From contig NW_022204853.1 of NCBI RefSeq assembly GCF_008831285.2, positions 1 through 35,518 of the forward strand: a DNA stretch of 35,518 nt. The letters are read 5' to 3'. Positions 1 to 10,937 of this stretch are shown piece by piece. Origin of the DNA: Nymphaea colorata (lineage: Eukaryota; Streptophyta; Magnoliopsida; Nymphaeales; Nymphaeaceae). Under the pieces are notes generated by a model that was not told where the DNA came from, did no database searches, and worked only from the letters and a program-made list of their open reading frames with translations. Positions within the stretch are counted from its first letter, which is position 1; the number at the start of each line of letters is the position of its first letter. The position numbers were made by a program, and so were the translations under genes.

Positions 1-78
1 CCAACCCCAACCCCAACCCCCCCCAACCCCAACCCCAACCCCAACCCCAACCCCAACCCCAACCCCAACCCCAACCCC
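1..78. repeat. Left telomere, C4A2 repeat
   Basis: Tandem CCCCAA read 5'->3' from the first base, ending at base 78 where unique sequence begins. This is the C-strand of a TTGGGG telomere, the type found in Tetrahymena-like (oligohymenophorean) ciliates. One unit is irregular: bases 17-24 are eight C's in a row, lacking the AA between two blocks. This could be a telomerase slip or a sequencing slip. Confidence 0.97.
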
Positions 79-160
79 TTCTATTTTATAAGAATAATTA
101 AACCATCACGCCTCAAAGATACATATCATCAATATTAGCCATACTATCTCATGCTCAAAC
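79..160. other. Short unique subtelomeric spacer
   Basis: About 80 nt of AT-rich sequence between the telomere and the inverted duplicated segment. I see no gene in it. It has no match to the corresponding position on the right arm, so it marks the outer breakpoint of the duplicated copy. Confidence 0.6.
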
Positions 161-840
161 CAGCTTCCAGCCACAGTTTGAAGTAAGGCTCTAAGAGTTG
201 CTTCACTCTCATGTATTAATGATATTTTTCTGTGTTTTCAGCACTTCTTCAGTCTTTTTATCTTTTTTCTGCCTACTCTATCTTCTGCTCATAGTTTTGC
301 TGCAGTTTCCTAAACTCTTCTTCAAAGTTGTACTCCTTGCCGTGCTTGGCCGCCAATCCCTCGGTGATTTGCTTTCGCATGGACTATTCTAATCCTTCAG
401 ACGTTCGAGATTGGATGTAAACTTAGTATTGGCCTCCTATATCTTCAGCAATTGAGGATATTCATCACATGGGACAAGGCTTTGCTTCATTCCTTGATGG
501 AAGCTTTGGGAAGACAGATAAGTCATCTTTTCTGCGATTTACCTTCGATGGAGGCTATAGCAGATGGAAGTCTTCCTTTTAGCTGAGGACTTGTTGTGCA
601 ATTCAATCAGTTCCTGTTTGAGCACTGCATTCTCCTACTAGAGATGGACTATTTTTTCCTCGTATTCGTACTGCATTTAGGCGAATCTGTTCTCATGTTA
701 CTCGATTATGGCTTCCAGCTCTTCGATGACTGATGATAGGCAAGCTGATGTTGCGTACATACTTTTCTTCATCTAATTAATGACAAATGATCTTAATGTG
801 GGACGCTGATCGCTAAATTAGTCTGCATGTAGTGTCTTAT
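161..840 (-). pseudogene. Decayed inverted copy of the right-arm 29.2-30.75 kb segment
   Basis: Read on the minus strand, this stretch matches the plus strand of about 29,190-29,552 and then 30,418-30,754, with 865 nt missing between them (junction near base 490). It therefore carries the middle of the coiled-coil gene, the 3' half of the following small gene, and the first ~17 codons of the nuclease-like gene. Identity is very high over 270-490 and 560-720 and weaker near 740-840. Several one-base indels relative to the right copy break all reading frames. The start ATG region of the nuclease-like gene is still recognisable near 195-210. The upstream limit is approximate. It is a non-functional remnant as far as the sequence shows; transcription cannot be excluded. 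Confidence 0.85.
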
Positions 841-948
841 TGGTGTAGCCTATAGTATATTGATTATCATCGTTATTATTGCTGCAGGCAGTCGTTGATG
901 CCACTCAGAATGATAATCATAACAATACATAATCACAATATTGATAAA
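841..948. other. AT-rich spacer before the V-ATPase gene end
   Basis: About 100 nt of AT-rich sequence between the duplicated segment and the V-ATPase stop codon. It presumably holds the 3' end and polyadenylation signal of that minus-strand gene. I see no motif in it. Confidence 0.5.
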
Positions 949-3428
949 TCACTTGAGTTTCCGAAAGGTGAAAGGTTAGAACTCGTATCCCTTACCCTGG
1001 TAGAACTTGTTCTGGAACTCCACCCAGTGCAGTCGCAGGGAGTGCAGGAAGCACTCCAAACTGTCCATGCAGATGAGCACACCGAAGGTAGTAGTGAAGT
1101 AGAACGGGAAAATAAAGAAGAGCTAAATAGTCGAATAACTACCCCCAAGAGCTTACTGTATCCGCCTTCAAGCATCCTCTATACCGTCAACTGGAAGATG
1201 ACTGAGGAGAGCTGAGCGTGGGCGAGAGACAAGGCCCATAGACGCAAGTAGGATGCAGTGTTTGAGACAGAGCCTAACACGAATTCGATGGTCTCGATGA
1301 ACTGATGAACAGCTATCTCCTGCAAGGGCTACTAATCTACGTCTCATCAATCTTACGCTAATGGTTGTTCTTTGCGTTCATCTACTTCTTCAGGATCTAG
1401 TCAGAGAACTTGTCGTGCTCGATCTCTTCCATTTCGATCTCATCATGCTCTTCTGCAAGTTCCTCTATTTCCTCGTGAGAGCCATTGCTGCCTCCGGCCT
1501 TCCTCCTCCTGAAGCAAATAACTAGAGTCTTTCCCAGCAGCATGATGGGTACGCAGATGAGGGCGAGAGCCACTATGATTCTTTCGGTGGAGCGTTAGGT
1601 GGGCCAGAAGAGGAAGTCCTTAGGATTATCCTTCGCCATATTCACGTAGACTGAGATCATGGTGCTAATGATCGATGGAGCAGTCTTAGAGTCAGGATAG
1701 GTATGGCTCCATTTGTATATGATCAGGTAGTCCATATAGACAAACGTGCAGCACATGAAGAGCACCTGCGGAATGGTCAAAGTCAGCATGTCAAGCCACT
1801 GTCTCTGTCTGACGTTATTGAGGAACTTGAGAAACAAGCCAAACATCATGTGGACCACTCCAAGAATGACTGCTAGTTTCATCTTTAAGCTGTTGGTAAA
1901 CGCCATCTCATTGTCTGAAACCTTCCACACAGAATCAATCCCAAAGGAGTACACGCAGTCATCTACATGCTATGTCTGGAGCCGTGTGCCATCGTCGTAA
2001 ATGGTGTAGCAACTGCTGAAGAGGCCTAAATTTAGTCCGAAGAACTAGTTGTATATGAGTCCACAATAGCCCATCCAAAAGACGACTGTCCAAAACCAAA
2101 GGTTAGCTTTGAAGTGAATCAGCAAAGGTATGGCCATCAGCATGTGTCCCACATCTCCGAACATGACTCCAATGAAAAAGCCAAAAGTGACGATGTAGAA
2201 GGGGGCAGGATTGATCTCCGAGTAGGAAGGCACGCCATAGGTATTGACAATAGCTTGAGGCACTTCTAACATGACATTAGTGTCGAATTTGCTCGGTGGC
2301 ATCTTATTGTTCTCGACTATGTTCAGGATTAGTGGAGGCAGGTTTATCTTGGGCTGGATAACCAAAGGTAGCTCCTTGGTGGGGATGTAGAGGTGAAATC
2401 TGACCAAATTTTTGGAGACTTGAGTAGTGGAGAGGGCACGGTAGAGTTCTCTTTCCTTCTTGGTGTAAAGCTCCATATAGGCAAGCCAGCTAACCGTCGA
2501 TCCCTCCCTCACTTCGCACAGCCTATCTATGTGTTTCCTCATGCTATCGAGAGTCAGTTCCTCCATGGCTTCTATTTAATTGATTTTGCGCTCCAACCGA
2601 GGCAGTTCCTCTCTCATGTTTCCGATGTCTGCTGCGAGCACGTGCGAGTCAAAGCAGCCAAGGAAACGGTTGATTTTGGTGAGGAGCATGTTGCGGTCTC
2701 CTTTTGGTACATGATGAAGCATGCCAGTTTGTCCTTGGTGAGCTACTATGCCAGCGCACGATGCTTTGGTATCGTGAAGTACCTATTCAGTTCCTCCAGG
2801 TTGATCTATAGCTCATACACCCAGCTGTTGCCTCGTGTTATTCTAAACAGTCCCTTTTTGAGCATCATCAGCTCCTTCCTGAAATGCAAATGCAGCGACT
2901 TTCAAACATGCTTCCCCTCCCAATTGCATCCTCCATCATTCCTTCCCTGCCGCCCAAGAAGGCACGAAGGGATCCCTACGCTGCAAGGGTCGCCAACAGA
3001 CCCATTTAGTAGATTAGTTCTGCCACTCGTTTGTTCAATCCCTCCATTTCTCTCATCTGTCCACCAAGAAACTAATGCGAGTGTGCTATTTCTTCCTCGA
3101 TGTGGTTGATATAAAGATGTCCTTCGATCCTTCCCTCCTCAATGCGTGTCTTAAACTCGCGCCATACCGCCGCATGATCGCTGACCTCCTTGAGGGAAAA
3201 GTCGACGAATGAGTGATACTGGGCGAGTGTGCTGCGAATGAGGATCAGTTTCGCCAGCGTCTCATCGCAGCGCCTCAAACTGCGGATGAAGGGGTTGTCA
3301 TAGTTGATCGTTTGCGAGGCAAGGGCCACCTTCTAGAGCTCGCCCAACTGGTTGAAGACGTCCCAGGCAATTTCGGACGGGACTAGTGCCTCGCAATACG
3401 TCATTTTTTCAGGCAGGAAGTATGCCAT
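949..3428 (-). CDS. V-type H+-ATPase subunit a (Vo sector, 100-kDa family)
   Basis: Subunit a of the V-ATPase couples ATP-driven rotation to proton transfer across acidic-compartment membranes. Starts MAYFLPEKM at 3428 and ends with TGA at 949, giving about 810 residues, near the usual ~830. The N-terminal cytosolic half includes [10 protein letters not shown] (about 2,840) and [12 protein letters not shown] (about 2,220). The membrane half has [20 protein letters not shown] (Glu = TAG at 2047-2045), and [20 protein letters not shown], which carries the family's essential Arg. The C-terminus is [20 protein letters not shown]. Two 20-nt introns restore the frame at 1123-1142 and 1337-1356. Near 2879-2907 either a 29-nt GT..AG intron or a lost A explains a frame change. 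Near 2,696-2,702 a base must be missing, with no intron possible. Family assignment is secure; exact exon limits are not. Confidence 0.93.
1123..1142 (-). other. 20-nt spliceosomal intron (V-ATPase a)
   Basis: Minus-strand gtagttattcgactatttag, with GT..AG ends. Removing it joins SKLLG to [16 protein letters not shown] in frame and restores the last transmembrane segment of subunit a. Confidence 0.85.
1337..1356 (-). other. 20-nt spliceosomal intron (V-ATPase a)
   Basis: Minus-strand gtaagattgatgagacgtag. Splicing takes the acidic loop directly into [18 protein letters not shown], the conserved entry to the C-terminal membrane helices. Confidence 0.85.
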
Positions 3429-3500
3429 TTCGGATTTTAAATATTATACTTAGGCAGAGATCTTATCATCTAATTTTAAAACATATGGTGGAGATATGAA

Positions 3501-6500
3501 TCAGAAGAGGTTATAAAAATAGGAAAAGACGTCCTAGGGCTATGAAGGCCTCTTCTCTGCTTCTTTTGGCAACTGGGGAGGATTGCTGACTGGTGGTGGG
3601 GTGGGATTGAAGGAATGAACTATGTAAGTTGGCTTTGAAGTGGGAGTTGGCATGGGAGTGACTCCTTTGTTGAGGTTCTTCTTGGAGGCAATGCACTTGG
3701 GCTTGGAGTCTACGATTTTGAGAGATTTCATCTTCACATTTTTCTTCGGCTCATCGTCATCTTCAGAGGAAGAGCTGATTTGTTCGAACCCTGGCTTCCA
3801 CTTATACTCGTTGAGAGGTTTGAATGCAAATTTCTCTTCCACTTTGATCTTCTTGCACATTTCCTCATCATCGCTGGGAGGCTCAATCGGCTGGGGGATA
3901 CGGTATTTCGGAGGGAGTTTTAGTGTTTTTCATCTTTTGGGATGTAGGCAAATTATTGAGTGGGGTAATCGAAGTGGTCGATGCTCGGTTCTCTCTGGCT
4001 GAGTAGAGTTTTTCCCGTTCCTTCATCTTCTTCTGGATGTTGCTGGTTATGTTTTCATCAAAATTTTTGCGAATTTCGTGAGACTTGCTCTTTCTCTCCT
4101 TCATAGCAGTTTGCTCTTATGCAACTCCTTCTGATCTTGACCAAATCCACGCTTTTTCGTTGCGGTTTTTCCTGTTTTGAATCCATCCGATCGATGGCAA
4201 AAGGCACTAAGGTTTCATTCTATAGATGGTAGAATTAATCGAAACCGATGATGCCTTCCTTTAGATACCTATCTTGTACGTGTCCCTGCTTGGTCTTGGA
4301 AAAGTAACAGTGATTTCTTTGGATATTTCGCCAATATACTTCTGGAAGTAAAGGTTATTCTAGAGTCGCCGATGCATACGTTGATGCTCTTCAATTTGCC
4401 TGCGAATTTACCCTATGCGCTGATTTTGAGCAAATGAACTCTTTCTTTTCGTGGAGGTGTGAGAAATGCTGATTTTTACTATCTTTTCATAGCAAGTCAG
4501 CTCCTCTTGGATGTTGGCTTAGAATTGTGCTCCTTTTTGCAGCCAAGTTGCAATGTTGCTCATATTCTTGCGAAGGTCGTCAATCGAATGAATGCCCCGC
4601 ATGTTAAGAAACTTGTGCTTGTCCTCAAGACCGGTGAATTGAAGCAGCAAGTGCTCCTCAGCTGCTGGCCACAGCTTCTCCGCTAGATATTTCTGGTATC
4701 TAGAAGCCCAATAGTAGAGCCAAAAAGATTTGAGCTCACTGCCAAGGACCTTAATGCAGTGGTTTAGTCTCCTCAGAAGAGTAATGATATCAGAAGCTTG
4801 CCTTCTCAGCTCCCAAAACTCTATATGAAGCCTTGAGAGCTCGGCCTGTGCCAGTACAAAGCTCTTTCTCTCACAGGTCGATACAGCTTCTTTGATCACA
4901 AACTTATTCTTTTCGTTGATGACTTTCAATGCCTTCCTTTCCTCTACTTTCGAGTTGTACCTTCCGATTTCTTCGCAGCTGCACAGAGCGAAGAGATAGT
5001 CCCTCTATGAGGCTACATTTTGAGCCATTTTGGTGAGATGGGCGATCGACTTACCTCCACGCTGATTTGGAGATGGAGTGGGAGAGGGGCCTTGGGGATA
5101 CCCTTCCTGACTGTTCATTGAAGGTGATGATGCTGAGGTGGGCAAGCGATTCCACCGCCTTTCGGCATGATTGTCCACGTATTCGTCGACGCTGCCGGTG
5201 ATGCCGTAATTAGATGGGGACTTCTTCATGCGAATATAGCAGAAACTGTTGCGGATGTAGTCGTAGACGTGATCCAGAGATGCAATCGAGCCGAGCGAAA
5301 TCTCTGCATTCAGGTGCTCCAACATCTGAGTGAAAAGCTGGGATTCAAGATTCTCCAATTATAGGCTTGAGTTGTAGCGGTTGTAGTTGGACTTTTACGT
5401 CATGATGACTACGGTTCCTTAGGTATCGAAGGGCGGCCTGCCTGCTCTGCCCATCATCTGGTCAATCTCTATCCGCGAGTATTCTTGGTAACCTTCATGC
5501 TGCCTTATAGCTTTGGGTGGACTTCACAACCACCAACCTAGCAGGGAGGTTGATGCCCATAGCCAGTGTGCTTGTAGTGCAAAGAACCTTCACTTTCAAC
5601 TATAGGAAGAGACGCTCAACAATACTCCTATCCTGTGGGGAGAGACTAGCGTTATGAAATGCAATCCCTGCGGCAGCATCACTTGCAGATTGGCGTTTGA
5701 GACTAATCTAGCGGACTGGACCAAACTAGTGAGTTGCTTGTCATTTTCGATGAACTCCCTTTCTCTCATCATGGAGACTATCTGCTGGCAGGCCGATTCG
5801 GTGCCCTTCTGGGTCGGACAGAAGACCAAACTCCCTCTCCCTTCCGAGTACATCCTGATCGCCTAGATCAGCTTGAAGTTGAGGGCGCGCTCAAAGGTAA
5901 ACGGGTTGCCCGTAGACTTGAACCCCAGCACTACCTTGTTGATCTTCACTGGCCTGTACTCCTCTCCGAAGACGCAGACGCATGGCTTGGGGACTTTGAG
6001 CCACTCCCCCACTTCAGTGATGTTGGGAATGGTGGCGCTGACGGCCACAATCCTCACGCTGTTGTTGAGACTCATGATCCTGCTGACGATGGCCTCGAGG
6101 GTGGCTCCCCTCTCCTCGAAGTTGAGCATGTGGACCTCGTCGACGAGCAGGAGGCGGATCTTGCGGAGGTACTCGAGGTTTTGCCGGGAGAGGAAGTCCA
6201 CCTTTTCGGGAGTGCCTATTGTGATGTGCGCTGAGTGATAGTTCTAGAGCTGCCTTAGAGGGTGTCTCCTGTCACTTCAGCCACCCGCAATCTGCCGCTA
6301 AATCTCCTCTCCCACTGGCTATACTTCTCGTGGCAGAGACTCTTGATGGGAGCGAGGTAGAGACAGACAGGGCTTGTCATTTTTGCGTATTTGAGAATGG
6401 CGAGCTCGAACAGAACAGTCTTGCCGGAGGAGGTGGGCGCGCTGACGATGAGGTTGTCATCGCGGTCCATGATGAGGGGGAGGCAGGCCTGCTGGATGGG

Positions 6501-6597
6501 GTTGAACTCCTGGAAGTCGAAGCAGTCCTTGAGTTCGGGGTACTTCTTCACTGCTGCGCGCATTAAAAATATGGTCTCGCTTACTCATTCCAGCCAT
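3501..6597 (-). CDS. HFM1: HFM1/MER3-type meiotic Ski2-like DNA helicase
   Basis: Family members unwind recombination intermediates and promote crossovers in meiosis. Seen in order: NPIQQACLP (Q-like motif); Walker A SAPTSSGKT (about 6,412-6,445); VTGDT; LLVDEVHMLNF (DEVH box, about 6,119-6,150); VSATIPN; YRPVKINKVVLGF; SLVFCPTQKG; TSTLAMGINLPARLVV; MMGRAGRPPFD (about 5,427-5,453); then LEHLNAEISLGSI and YIRMKKSPSNYG. These spacings fit MER3 rather than Brr2. A Sec63-like helical part follows (LAEKLWPAAEEHLLLQF, about 4,690), then a beta-rich part and a charged tail ending NLF-TGA at 3501. The start is either ATG 6597 with a 31-nt intron at 6554-6584 or ATG 6563. One-base frame breaks occur near 6,258, 5,664, 5,497 and several times in 3,900-4,420. 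Family call is strong; the tail reading is uncertain. Confidence 0.9.
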
Positions 6598-6700
6598 TAT
6601 AATATGGAGTGACTACTCTCACCAAGAGCCAAAAACACACAAAACCAAGCCGCCTCCCTGCTCCCTCTCCCTTCCTGCTTCTATCTCACTATATTAAAAA
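6598..6700. other. Short intergenic spacer (MYB 3' end / HFM1 promoter)
   Basis: About 100 nt between the MYB stop codon and the HFM1 start, both on the minus strand. It is pyrimidine-rich on the plus strand with an AT-rich edge. No TATA-like element is convincing. Confidence 0.4.
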
Positions 6701-7479
6701 TCACTCCTTATCATGCATTATCTACTCGCAGACACGCTTGAAGATCTCCCAGTACGGCTCCTCCCCCCAGGCTATTTCCCACAGTTCGTCTACAGCGAGG
6801 CCTTGTGCTCCTTCAAGTTGCGGAAGGTGCGACGCAAGATGACCTAAAAAGCCATCAATTGCTCGATCACTTCCCTCTCCTCACGCTACAGCTCCGCCTC
6901 CTATAGCTGCTCCAGCCGGAACAGTCTCTGCGTGATCACTAATTTGATTTATATATACTTAGGCTCTGCGTGATTGCCTCCTGCTCGAAACGAGAGCCAC
7001 TCTTGAACCGTTCCTCAGTGGTCTCCACCACCCTGTTCAGCAGGGAGAGCTTTATCTCCCGGTATTCTCGACGGTAGCGGTTTTGGATTGTACGATTCAG
7101 CCGCCGCGCAGACTTGCGCAGCTTAGAGTAGAAGTGGTTTTTCACGCAATTATCCGACCTGCATCGGGGAACAGCTACCTGCCGGGCAGTCGCTGAGCTA
7201 TGACTGACCATTTGTTGCCCACTTCCTCGTGCGCCTGGCAGAGAGTGGCTTCTTCCTTCGCGGACCACTCTGCGCTCACGATGGAGGCATCGAGGTGGTT
7301 GTGGTATCTGCGTGAGGGGTGAGATACCTCTCGCGGCACTGTTTGCCTGTGCGGTCCCTAACACCGAATTCGGTCTCCATCTGGCGTGCGATTTAACTCC
7401 ACTTCTTGACTCCCCGTTCCTACTTGAGCAAGCGGAGGATCTGGTCCTCCCGCTCACTCCACGGCTTGCGTTCAGGCAT
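6701..7479 (-). CDS. R2R3-MYB DNA-binding protein
   Basis: Begins MPERKPWSEREDQILRLL. Two MYB repeats follow: R2 with W..WSEIARQ..GKQCRERYHNHLD, and R3 with AEWSAKEEATLCQAHEEVGN, KWSVIAQRLPGR and SDNCVKNHFYSKLRK. The tryptophan spacing and the CRERYHNHL / DNCVKNHF signatures are those of c-Myb and plant R2R3 factors, so sequence-specific DNA binding in the nucleus is expected. The rest is a charged helical region ending near EEIMHDKE-TGA (6701). Three 20-nt introns (6939-6958, 7159-7178, 7308-7327) must be removed, and all three repair the domain exactly. One further frame break lies near 6,800. About 235 residues. Confidence 0.92.
6939..6958 (-). other. 20-nt intron (MYB gene)
   Basis: Minus-strand gtatatataaatcaaattag. 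Without splicing the frame meets TGA directly after it. Splicing continues into a charged helix (ITQRLFRLEQLEEAELEREE). Confidence 0.85.
7159..7178 (-). other. 20-nt intron (MYB gene, inside R3)
   Basis: Minus-strand gtagctgttccccgatgcag. It splits the invariant PGRxDN motif; splicing yields LPGRSDNCVKNHF. Confidence 0.93.
7308..7327 (-). other. 20-nt intron (MYB gene, end of R2)
   Basis: Minus-strand gtatctcacccctcacgcag. Splicing yields CRERYHNHLD, the canonical end of MYB repeat R2. Confidence 0.93.
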
Positions 7480-7806
7480 CCTCACACCAACTTCCGATAA
7501 TTATATCATCGCCACCACAAGCGTTTCAATCAGCCTACCCAGCCCCCCTCCCCTCCCCCCTCTCCCCACCCGCCTCCCTCACGCCCCCTACGCAAGATTA
7601 GCGGAAAACGGACGCAATGGATAAGTTTGATAAGGTTTCTGGGAAAATGATTATCGCTTATTTTGTTGCATCAGAAATGCAGCGAAAAATGCTTTAAATT
7701 ATGTATTTGCAAGCACTCATCGAAATGGGATAAAAATGGGGAGGGACTGGGAAATAAGCGGGGAGAGGACGGCTGGGCTATTTGAAGTATATTGGTTGAT
7801 GAATGA
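7480..7806. other. Intergenic region upstream of the MYB gene, with a C-rich tract
   Basis: 327 nt between the MYB start and the E1 stop, the longest gap in the left block. About 7,543-7,590 is nearly pure pyrimidine on the plus strand (runs of C with T). It could be a promoter element for the minus-strand MYB gene. No coding signal holds under the UAR = Glu code. Confidence 0.5.
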
Positions 7807-10800
7807 TCATTGGAGAGTGACCCTGAGGGTGGGGGCGTGCTTGATGAGCTCATCCTTCACTCCCATCACCAGCGTGAAGTCCGCCCACTTCGCCTGCTCC
7901 TCGCCCTACTCGGCCAAGAGCTCACTCATTGTCTTCGCTAGCACGCGCTCACGCTATTACTTTTTGCTCTACAGACCCAAGACAATGTCAGAGTAACTTG
8001 CCCGCCCTAGACCAACTCTAAGCCCTTTACATGACTCCGTATTTCTACTCTACTTTCTGGATCAGCTCTCGGAGGGTGCCTGTCCTCGGCAACTCCACTC
8101 CCCACCTTTCCCAGACGTTGGTCTGCAGGTTCTCGTGGACCTTGATCTTCTCTACTTCTCCGGGTTCTCCGAGCTGGACGAGGGGGACGGCGAGGTTGAT
8201 GAAGGCGTTGCGCATGGCGTCGGCCTTGCAGCCCTTGAGGTACTTGACCAGCTCGATGGTCTGGAGGGCGGCGATGCAGCTGGTGGTGGTCGAAAGCGCG
8301 GGCATGATCCTGCCTGCCTTCAGCTTCACCCCGATCCACTCCATCTCCTACAGCTTGTAGTTGCGGGCACGCAAGTTGGCCATCGAGTAAATCACATCGA
8401 TGTGACCGTTATGGTCCTCGTCCTTCTAGAATTACTATGCCTTTGACTCAGGCACGTCCCGCCTTCTCTCAGCTAGGAAAGGGCTTGCTTGAACTTCTCA
8501 AAAGCTCATTTTCGCCCTCCTGCTGGACGACTATCCTTGGGATTTTATGCCTGCTTGCCCTAGTTGTTGACTTCCTCAGCCATCTCCTTGGCAACCTTGT
8601 CCGATGGGACGAAAGGCTCCACCTTGAACCTCTAGCTGTTATGCGATCTCCTTCTCTTGAGAGGGTCTCTGAAGTCCTTAGGGAAGGGTATGTTGTGGAC
8701 CTTGCTAAGTAGCACAGCGTATGAGGCAATGAAGGTGGCATGAAGGGGGTCTTCTGGGTTGATTGCTTCAATGGGTGTGGGTGGACGTTTGGGAAGCCTC
8801 CAGAACGGTTTGCCATCCTTAGTCTTGGCATCGAGGGGGTAAGTGTAGAGCAGCTGCATGATGTCGTTTCTGAACAGCTGGTAGAAGACCTTGGCGCAGT
8901 GCCAGCAGCCTCCTCGAAGTTGGCAGGCCTCTCCGAAAGCATTTTTAGGCAATCCTTTAGCATTTGGATATCGGAGGGAGAGGGAGCGTAGGTCTTCTCT
9001 GACTAGAGTAGCTTGCTAGTGCCTTGGGAGCTAGGTGAAATCCTTGCCGAAGAGGTCCCTTGCCCATTCCACGCAATGCAGGGTTTCCTCGGGGAACATC
9101 TTAAGTGTGCAGTGGGGACTTCTCCGTTGGCGTCGTTGGGATCCTGCTTGCTGCCGTAGGTTTCAGTGAGGTAGGGGATGATGACCTGCACGTGGCCCTT
9201 GGAGCTGAGAGTTCCACTCTACAGCAGCGCCACCTTGTTCTACACGCACCTGCTGTCCACATACCTCCTCGCCTCTACGTTGTCGAGGGCGTTGGTGACG
9301 ATGCTGAGTCCTTCGAAGAATTCGTTAGTGAAGATATCCTTGTGGCTTCACAGACCTTGTCCAGTCTGGCCTTGATGTGCCCTTTGAGGCGGGGGTTCAT
9401 CTGGGTGGCTGCTGCAGCTGCGGTGGCGCTCTTGGGCTTGCGCAGGTGCTTCTAGCGGAAGAGGAACTGCCTGTTGAGATTGACGTTTCGATGTGGTCGG
9501 GGTCAGTCACCACGATGCTGCCCTTCTCGCCCGCTCCGATCTCCAGCATGGCGAAGTTCTTCAGCAGCTCGCAGCCGATGGCTCCAGAGCCCACCATGAA
9601 GATCTTAGAGTTCTACAATCTTTCAAGCAGCTGTTCGCCCACCACTCTTCTGATGCCTTCTCTGCGATCGTTGCTGGACTTCCTTCCTTAAATGAACTTG
9701 TTCCAGCCTTCCTCGTCCTCGGGAGGCTGTTCGACCACTTCTGAGAAATCAGCAGGAAGTATTGGTGAATGGGGGTGTATTTGCCAGTGATGGCCTTGAA
9801 CACTTTTGGGAGACGATTCCTCCATAGAAGGCGCAGATGGGTCCGAAGTTTCCCGAGCAAGTGTAGCTGAACAGCTTCACAAACTTTGTCTCTTCATCGC
9901 TGAGCTCAGCCTTCAGAGCCTTAACCTCATCAATCAAGAGCTGAGCATCTTCTTTGTTCCAGTGAGCAGGCAATCTGTGTGTTTAGTCCTGAAGTGACTC
10001 AAAGCGATGAGGGCAAGGTGAAGCGTTCTCAGGTTGCCTCCCTTGGTGAAGTCGTAGTATTAAAGGTTAGAATCGATGTTTTGCAGGGGAACCGACTCAG
10101 CCAAGATTTGAATTTGAGTTTAGTTGGAGTCTTGATGTTCCTGGCAGTTCCATCCCCTCGTAGGGAGTGAAGTCGAGAGTGTTGCCGATGTAGAAGCTGT
10201 ACTGGTCGATCACCTGCACTTTGTGCAGAGTTCCGTTGATGCTGAGAGATTCATTCTATTTGTGCTTCATTCCCTTCACTCCTGCCAACGGATGGTTTCT
10301 CCGTCTTCAAATGGATGCCTGAGCCCCTTTGAGACTCGGACCAATCCTTTTTCGGCATTGGTGATTTCCTCCAAAATGACTTACACTGTTTCCTCTCCGT
10401 TCTTGTCCAAGATTTCAAATTCTTCTCCGAAATCGTTGAAGACCTGTCCGAATGGGCCGTAGCAATCAGCAGAGACGAAATGGATCTTGCTAGTTCTGCA
10501 GAATTAGTTGATCTTTAGCTGCTATTCATGGCTAATGCCTGTGGCGATGACCACTTGGAACTTAGACAGGGAGTCAAGTGCAGAGGGATCATACTCATAT
10601 TTGCTGACTTTTACGTAATGATTGAGCTCTTGTAGCTTATAGATGGTTCCTTCCAGTCTCGATTTGCCGATGTCTGCTTCACCCAAGAAAAATTGACCGC
10701 TTAGATCTTCCCAGCGTGTCTATTGGTTGTCCCACACTGCGAATTCCTTGCAGCCACTGAGCACAATGTTTTTGCGATTTCCACTCCAAGCCCGCCAAGA

Positions 10801-10937
10801 CCAAGAAGAAGGATGTAGCTTTACTCTGCTTGGAAACTGCTTCCACTCCCATGGCTCCGATTATCGGCTCCACCTATCCTTGACGCGTTCATCATTGATG
10901 TCCAGTTCTACGTTTTATTTGGCTCCACCATAGCTCA
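7807..10937 (-). CDS. Ubiquitin-activating enzyme E1 (UBA1/UBA6 family), probably the C-terminal part of a fusion
   Basis: E1 adenylates ubiquitin and takes it as a thioester before handing it to an E2. Seen in order: [12 protein letters not shown] (about 10,876-10,911) and [16 protein letters not shown]; first adenylation fold [29 protein letters not shown]; second adenylation fold [20 protein letters not shown] with TDPDHIETS and LNRQFLFR (about 9,440-9,600); [12 protein letters not shown]; catalytic-cysteine motif [19 protein letters not shown] (Cys codon 9111-9109); [11 protein letters not shown] (Glu = TAG 8428-8426) with [15 protein letters not shown]; and a C-terminal ubiquitin-fold region ending in TGA at 7807. 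All canonical parts are present. One-base frame breaks occur near 9,490, 9,112, 8,510 and 8,035. No ATG lies in the E1 frame upstream of the first motif; the nearest, at 10,931, is one frame off and 3 nt from an upstream-frame TGA. The gene therefore probably continues from the BIRC6-like gene. Confidence 0.93.

Noticed and set aside
198-392. A 64-residue hydrophobic plus-strand open frame near the left telomere
   Set aside because: It is antisense to the decayed inverted copy of the right-arm genes; the homology lies on the minus strand.
2879-2907. A 29-nt intron in the V-ATPase gene
   Set aside because: A single missing A in gaaagtcg explains the same frame change and keeps more family-like sequence. 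Not counted among the introns.
6554-6584. A 31-nt intron at the HFM1 start joining MAGM to VKKYPELKD
   Set aside because: It is in frame and GT..AG, but all convincing introns here are 20 nt, and an ATG at 6563 needs no intron. Kept only as an alternative start.
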